A stretch of 64,000 nucleotides of DNA from Firm-04 sp045591925. Its GTDB lineage: Bacteria; Bacillota; Clostridia; Oscillospirales; Ruminococcaceae. The first letter of the stretch is position 1; each line of letters opens with the position of its first letter. The DNA lies in contig JAZNTW010000079.1 in assembly GCA_045591925.1 (NCBI GenBank), positions 1-64,000 of the forward strand. The letters are read 5' to 3'. Positions 59,899 to 64,000 of this stretch are shown here, piece by piece. Both the position numbers and the translations under genes were made by a program. The notes below the pieces were generated by a model. That model searched no databases. It saw only the letters and a list, made by a program, of their open reading frames with translations, and had not been told where the DNA came from.

Positions 59899-61038
59899 TT
59901 ACTGAAATTCGTAGCTTTCGATCGTCCAGTTGATTCCATCGAATACAAAGTGTGCAACACCGCGTCCGTCGATCTGGTTGGCATCTTTGGTTGTTGCCGT
60001 AAAAGAGGTATCTGTCTGATCGGTGATCGTGACGCCGCTGCCGGTCTCAAAGCTCTGATAGCCGTGTGCATTGGAAGTCAGAATATAGCTCGAACCGTCC
60101 GGCTCGCTGACACGGAAGCTCTCATCCAGAATACCCTTCCAGCGTGTATATTCCGCACCGGTTACCGTTTCCTCCAGCAATCTCTCAAAGGCAGCCTTGC
60201 CGAGACTGTTGATCGCAAAGCGTTCATCTGTCACCAGTGTATAGGTCTGACCGTCAGCGGTCATGGTTTCATTTGCATCGGTTGCAAGATCAACGGCACC
60301 GCCGGAGAGGCTCTTCATCAGGAATGTCAGAATGTTCATCTTTTCGGCAGCAACATCCTCAAGGCTGATGCGGATAAACTGCATCCCGCCGTCCTGATCG
60401 GAGCTGATCTGATTGACCGGCTGCTTGTCGCATGCAAACGAGATCCATGCGGTATTGTCAGTATCGCAGATCGAATACCAGTAGCTCTCGGAGCCGTCCG
60501 GATGATCCTCTGTGTCGATGCGCACCTTGCCGGAGCGTGTTCCGCCGCCGCCATACCGCATGATCGCTGTGCCGTCTTTCCGTACGGTCAGCGAATTGGT
60601 CCGTGTGCCGAAGGTTCCGGACATTGCCCATTCGCCGAAGGTTCTGGACATTGCCCATTCGCCGACGAGATCGTCCGCGGAATAGGGACACGCTGTTTTC
60701 GCTGCATCGGTCGTCTGTGCTGCTGCGGTCTGTGCCGCAGTTGTTTGTTCGGAATCGGTCTTCGCGGCAGCGGAAGCATCGGTCGTCTGTGCTGCTGCGG
60801 TCTGTGCCGCAGTTGTTTGTTCGGGAGCTGTCTGTGCCGCAGCGGAGACTTCGGTTTGTGCAGCGGCGGCTGCCGTTTCGGTGACGGCTGCTGTTGTTTC
60901 CGAAGATGTTGTCTCGGCTGCAATGGATGTTGTCGTGTTATCCGCCAGACTCAAATTGATATTCACCGGATCCGATCCGCAGGCGGTCAGGCAAAGGCTC
61001 ATCAGAGCAGCGGTCATTGTAATCATTTGCTTTTTCAT
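59899..61038 (-). CDS. Lipoprotein with repetitive Ala/Gln/Thr spacer and lipocalin-like domain
   Basis: A 379-residue lipoprotein. ATG 61038 (10 nt after AAGGAG) gives a signal peptide with lipobox CLTAC. Residues about 35-115 are low-complexity with imperfect repeats of AAQTAAAQTTDASAA type. An immediate duplication GEWAMSRTF / GEWAMSGTF starts a lipocalin-like part (SLTVRKDGTAIMRYGG). A second domain (about 230-379) has TDERFAINSLGKAAFERLLEE and ends WTIESYEFQ. Function unknown; surface sensor or binding protein is likely. Its promoter carries a TTAC-N6-GTAA palindrome 27 nt upstream of the -10 box. Confidence 0.8.
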   Translation of the reverse strand: MKKQMITMTAALMSLCLTACGSDPVNINLSLADNTTTSIAAETTSSETTAAVTETAAAAAQTEVSAAAQTAPEQTTAAQTAAAQTTDASAAAKTDSEQTTAAQTAAAQTTDAAKTACPYSADDLVGEWAMSRTFGEWAMSGTFGTRTNSLTVRKDGTAIMRYGGGGTRSGKVRIDTEDHPDGSESYWYSICDTDNTAWISFACDKQPVNQISSDQDGGMQFIRISLEDVAAEKMNILTFLMKSLSGGAVDLATDANETMTADGQTYTLVTDERFAINSLGKAAFERLLEETVTGAEYTRWKGILDESFRVSEPDGSSYILTSNAHGYQSFETGSGVTITDQTDTSFTATTKDANQIDGRGVAHFVFDGINWTIESYEFQ

Positions 61039-61085
61039 ATTCTTCATTCTCCTTTGTGATTCGTTCAACTTCTGTTGACGGTCTT

Positions 61086-61134
61086 ATTATATTAGATTTC
61101 GGATGTAAAGTGTGTATAATTACAAATTTGTAAT
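61086..61134 (-). promoter_or_regulatory. Regulated promoter: palindrome plus -10 box for the lipoprotein gene
   Basis: ATTACAAATTTGTAAT (61119-61134) is a perfect dyad; TATAAT on the minus strand is at 61086-61091 with 27 nt between. The -35 position is non-consensus, as expected when an OmpR-type activator binds upstream. Confidence 0.65.
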
Positions 61135-61138
61135 CCGG

Positions 61139-62698
61139 TTATCTTCGGAGTATCTGCTCGATCAGATTTGATTCTGTATCCGTTATCCCGTCTGACGCAG
61201 CCGGCAGCGTAAAGGTGAACGCAGTACCCTTGCCCTCTTCGCTCTCAACGCCAATTGTGCCGCCGTGCGATTCTACGATAAATTTGCAGATAAACAGTCC
61301 GAGCCCCGTGCCGGTTTCGGAGTGCTTTCCCTTATAATAGCGCTCCCAGATGTGCGGCAGATCCTCCGGCGAAATGCCGCAGCCGGTATCTTTGACCGTA
61401 ACCGTCACGGCTTCATCATCCGCTTCAGCCTTGATGAGTACGGTTCCGTCTTTGGTATGCTTCAGCGCATTGGAGATCAGATTGACAAACACACGCTGCA
61501 ATCTGGTACTGTCCGCATTGACCTTCGGCAGGTCAATCGGAATACGCAGGATCAGACGGTTATTGTTCTTATTCAGCACCGCAAAATAAGTCTCGACCGT
61601 TTTGCGCACAAGGCTGTCAAGATCACAGGGGGCTTTTTCCAGTACCATTCTGCCCTCCTCAATGCGCGTCGCATCCAGAATCTGCGTCACCATAAGTGCC
61701 ATGCGGTTTGCCTCCGAGGAAATGCGCCGCAGCTTATTCTGAACGGTTGTCCTGTCGCCGCCCTGCATGAGGTCAAGCTCTGCGTCCTGTGCATAGCCGG
61801 ACATTGCGGCAAGCGGCGTTTTCAGCTCATGCGATGCATCCGAAAGGAATGTTGTTTTCATCGCATTGACCTGCACCAGCATATCATGCTCGGAAACGAC
61901 CGGAGCTGCGATTTTTTTGGAGAGAGCCGCAGAGATCACGAGAAACACCGCAAATACGCAGAGAACCGCTGCAATCATCACAGACGCATACTTCCGGAAC
62001 ATGCTGTCCAGACTGTCAAGCAGCGCATCGGTCTGCTCATCTGCACATTCTCTGATCGGCTCCATCCAGCCGTTGACATTCTGCATGAGTACCCCGAAGC
62101 AGAGGTTGTCGCCGGTATAATTGCAGAGGTTATCCCATGCAATCACATAGCCTGCACCGTCTTTTGCATAGGAACCGCGCTGCTGCTCCATGCAGACATC
62201 CAGCCACCCCAAAAAATCAGTCTGGCTGCCGTAGTATTCCGGCATTTCGGCTGCTTTCTGATCGAACACGGCGATCGCATCCTGCATGATGAGGTCTGCA
62301 TTGTCAGCCGTACCAAGCTCATAGCTGTGCAGCGCTTCGCCGTCATACAGAAAGAACACATCGGCATTGCTGAAATAATTGACCGCCTGATACTGCAGAT
62401 TTTCGCGGCGGTCTTCCGCGCTCATGTCAAACTGATACAGAAAAAGTGCCATTTCCCTGCCGAAATCGCGCAGATATTGCTGCTGTGAAGACAAAAACTG
62501 CTGATAATATGCATCAGAAACAAGCGAAACGGTCTGCCCGGCAAGTTCGCCGGAATACAGATTGACATTCACTGATGCCTGCTGATAGATCATATTGAAA
62601 ATAGCTGTGCAGATGCCCAGCACGGCAATCAGGCACGAGATCAGGGCAATCAAAAGCGTGCGCCGCAGCGAACGGCTTTTAGATGTATGTTTTTCCAC
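61139..62698 (-). CDS. Sensor histidine kinase
   Basis: A 519-residue membrane kinase: helix 1 (about 10-35), an extracytoplasmic sensor of about 200 residues with no recognised domain, helix 2 (about 235-260), then a short linker, a dimerisation domain with the phospho-acceptor ASHELKTPL (H290), and the HATPase (NLISNALKH, VKDTGCGISPEDLPHIWERYY, GTGLGLFICKFIVESHGG). GTG 62698 is used because AAGGAG sits 8 nt upstream. It is transcribed away from its probable partner, the response regulator at 62910. Confidence 0.93.
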   Translation of the reverse strand: MEKHTSKSRSLRRTLLIALISCLIAVLGICTAIFNMIYQQASVNVNLYSGELAGQTVSLVSDAYYQQFLSSQQQYLRDFGREMALFLYQFDMSAEDRRENLQYQAVNYFSNADVFFLYDGEALHSYELGTADNADLIMQDAIAVFDQKAAEMPEYYGSQTDFLGWLDVCMEQQRGSYAKDGAGYVIAWDNLCNYTGDNLCFGVLMQNVNGWMEPIRECADEQTDALLDSLDSMFRKYASVMIAAVLCVFAVFLVISAALSKKIAAPVVSEHDMLVQVNAMKTTFLSDASHELKTPLAAMSGYAQDAELDLMQGGDRTTVQNKLRRISSEANRMALMVTQILDATRIEEGRMVLEKAPCDLDSLVRKTVETYFAVLNKNNNRLILRIPIDLPKVNADSTRLQRVFVNLISNALKHTKDGTVLIKAEADDEAVTVTVKDTGCGISPEDLPHIWERYYKGKHSETGTGLGLFICKFIVESHGGTIGVESEEGKGTAFTFTLPAASDGITDTESNLIEQILRR

Positions 62699-62730
62699 GG
62701 GGCTCACTCCTTTCACGGACTGTGAATCTT

Positions 62731-62857
62731 ATTATACCATGTAAGCGAAGCGCTTATGGTATAATCGCCCGATATGCAGGGAGCAGATCTCTGATCTGCG
62801 GATCTGCAAGGGCACAAAAATAAATTATAATGAATGCGTTTGCATTCATTATACCAT
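62731..62857. repeat. Three copies of ATGGTATAAT in the kinase/regulator intergenic region
   Basis: ATTATACCAT occurs at 62731-62740 and 62848-62857, and its complement ATGGTATAAT at 62756-62765. Each holds a -10 box; those at 62731 and 62848 face the kinase, and that at 62756 faces the regulator. Confidence 0.6.
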
Positions 62858-62897
62858 ATTTTTACCGAAAATCAAACAGGATTACGATTTTGTAATC
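62848..62897 (-). promoter_or_regulatory. Regulated promoter of the histidine kinase gene
   Basis: GATTACGATTTTGTAATC (62880-62897) is a near-perfect dyad of TTAC-N6-GTAA form. The minus-strand TATAAT (62848-62853) is 26 nt away, matching the two lipoprotein promoters. The site also lies 12 nt before the start codon of the response regulator. Confidence 0.65.
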
Positions 62898-62909
62898 GCG
62901 GAGGTTGCT

Positions 62910-63596
62910 ATGGCACATATTTTGCTTGTAGAGGATGATTCCGATATCATGCGGATCAATCAGAACTTTCTGGAAAAAGAGGGTTATACCGTACATTGTG
63001 CGGATTCCGTTCAGCAGGCGGCATTTCTGTTGGAGGAATGCGCGCCGGATCTTGTTCTGCTTGATGTGATGCTGCCGGACGGCGACGGCATGGATTTCTG
63101 CAAAATCCTGCGGCAAAAGACACAGGCACCGGTCATATTCCTGACTGCGCGTGACGAAAATGATGACGTCATCAAAGGATTCCGCAGCGGCGGCGATGAC
63201 TACATCACAAAGCCCTATGACCTGAATGTTCTGAGAGCGCGCATCGAGGCGCAGCTTCGCCGCAATGCCAGACCGGAAGCGCAGCATCCGCGCATAGAGC
63301 TTCCGGATCTGACGATCGACCTGTTTTCCGGAACCGCAGAACTGGACGGCAATGTATGCTCCCTGCCGCAAAGAGAATTGCAGATTCTCTATCTGCTTGC
63401 ATCCCGCATCGGCGCGCGCATCAGCTATCACGAGATCTATGAAACGATCTACGGCTGCGACGTTGAGGACAGTAAAAATACGATCCGCGTCAACATATCA
63501 CGCCTGAAAAAGCATCTTGCAATGGATGATATGAGCACCTATGAGATCGCCTTGACCGCAGACGGTGAATATGTCCTGCGCAGAGTGATTTTCTGA
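62910..63596 (+). CDS. OmpR/PhoB-family response regulator
   Basis: A 228-residue regulator: receiver domain (LLVEDDSDI, phospho-acceptor LLDVMLPDGDG with D52, TARDEN and the conserved Lys in YITKPYD) and a winged-helix DNA-binding domain (about 130-225: LPQRELQILYLLASRIGARISYHEIYETIYG, NTIRVNISRLKKHL). Shine-Dalgarno GGAGG precedes the ATG. It is divergent from the kinase gene and is the likely binder of the TTAC-N6-GTAA palindromes around it. Confidence 0.94.
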   Translation: MAHILLVEDDSDIMRINQNFLEKEGYTVHCADSVQQAAFLLEECAPDLVLLDVMLPDGDGMDFCKILRQKTQAPVIFLTARDENDDVIKGFRSGGDDYITKPYDLNVLRARIEAQLRRNARPEAQHPRIELPDLTIDLFSGTAELDGNVCSLPQRELQILYLLASRIGARISYHEIYETIYGCDVEDSKNTIRVNISRLKKHLAMDDMSTYEIALTADGEYVLRRVIF

Positions 63597-63599
63597 CGC

Positions 63600-63649
63600 A
63601 ATTACAATTCTGTAATTATGCACCGGAACACAGCATAATCTGTTATAAT
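63600..63649 (+). promoter_or_regulatory. Regulated promoter of the terminal lipoprotein gene
   Basis: AATTACAATTCTGTAATT (63600-63617) precedes TATAAT (63644-63649) by 26 nt; the -35 position is non-consensus. Confidence 0.65.
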
Positions 63650-63671
63650 AAATGTATCAGAACAGCATATC

Positions 63672-64000
63672 ATGCGAAAAAAGAGCAAAAACATGAAAAT
63701 GCAATGGATCATGCCGGTTCTTCTCGGTACAGCAATCTGCCAGACCGGATGCGGCAGGCACGGTGATTTGACAGTTCAGGAGGACTCGGTTCCGGTTGTG
63801 CCGATTGAAACAGCAGTATCCGGAACATCGGGCAGCAGCACGGAAACAAATACCGGCTCAAAAAAAGAAACCATTACCACAGTCCGGCAAACAACAATCT
63901 CCAAAACCGAAACCGCAGTTTTGAGTACAACGCAGAACATGGCAGACGCAGCAGAAACCGCAGTACCGCAAAACAACGGCAGCCGGTCCGGCAAAACATC
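63672..64000 (+). CDS. Lipoprotein, N-terminal part (runs off the window)
   Basis: The frame opens at ATG 63672 (or 63693) with KKSKNMKMQWIMPVLLGTAIC and lipobox CQTGC, then a Ser/Thr-rich spacer (VSGTSGSSTETNTGSKK...) and continues past the end. The Thr-rich spacer resembles that of the lipoprotein at 59.9-61.0 kb. It shares the same promoter architecture with that gene and with the kinase. Confidence 0.75.
   Translation, partial: MRKKSKNMKMQWIMPVLLGTAICQTGCGRHGDLTVQEDSVPVVPIETAVSGTSGSSTETNTGSKKETITTVRQTTISKTETAVLSTTQNMADAAETAVPQNNGSRSGKT

Noticed and set aside
1..64000. tRNA and rRNA genes
   Set aside because: No cloverleaf with a GTTCRANYC arm or rRNA core motif was seen by eye; a tRNAscan run would be decisive.

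Overview
The window looks like a chromosomal segment of a cellulosome-producing, Gram-positive Ruminococcus-type gut or rumen anaerobe. This is inferred from gene content, not from a database search. The support is: four dockerin-bearing secreted proteins plus a cohesin-dockerin adaptor; threonine-rich linkers; a complete type IV pilus locus; a pbp-FtsW/RodA-FHA cell-wall operon; and many near-perfect sigma-A promoters (TTGACA, 17 nt, TATAAT).

Layout. 1-8.8 kb (mostly + strand): two secreted cyclophilin-type proteins, murA, walJ-like hydrolase, rlmH, a degenerate MNT/HEPN pair, CYTH protein, CPBP membrane protease, ispE and bioY. 9.0-11.5 kb (-): a multidomain GH43-CBM6-dockerin-CE1 plant-wall enzyme. 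11.7-17.2 kb (-): a queuosine-precursor operon (queD, queE, GNAT, folE, queC, a two-PH-domain membrane protein, then queF). It is preceded by a consensus promoter and a leader that ends in an intrinsic terminator overlapping an alternative hairpin. 17.2-22.6 kb (-): FHA, RodA/FtsW, penicillin-binding protein and a dockerin-tagged CotH protein. 22.7-23.5 kb (-): a gene-free segment that I read as a roughly 765-nt highly structured non-coding RNA with its own consensus promoter and terminator. 23.6-25.3 kb (+): DUF1292 protein, 6S RNA, SseB-like protein. 25.5-29.4 kb (+): two tandem GH5 cellulases with dockerins.

29.5-44.9 kb (-): type IV pilus locus in the order pilC, pilM-pilN fusion, pilO-like, giant PilX-like protein, two pseudopilins, (pilD on +), pilB, pilT and three pilins. 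45-52 kb: LacI regulator, lipoprotein, cohesin-dockerin protein with a 50-threonine linker, acyl-CoA synthetase and a DacF-like protein that has lost all three catalytic motifs. 52.1-57.7 kb: a decayed mobilizable element (large serine recombinase, TnpW, DUF3847, MobC, oriT-like dyad; no relaxase) carrying an XRE / small protein / PIN-domain module. 57.7-59.5 kb: gene wreckage (SLOG-like and AbrB fragments joined head-on, a frameshifted small membrane protein, a LURP-one-like pseudogene). 59.9-64 kb: a histidine kinase and divergent OmpR-type regulator flanked by two lipoprotein genes.

How the parts fit. Secreted enzymes carry dockerins for assembly onto scaffoldins, the cohesin-dockerin protein is a candidate adaptor, and the pili are plausible adhesion organelles. 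The 60-64 kb two-component system appears to be a self-contained regulon: the palindrome TTAC-N6-GTAA occurs 26-27 nt upstream of the -10 boxes of the kinase gene and of both lipoprotein genes. The strongest candidates for something undescribed are the large RNA at 22.7-23.46 kb, this regulon, and the leader of the queuosine operon.
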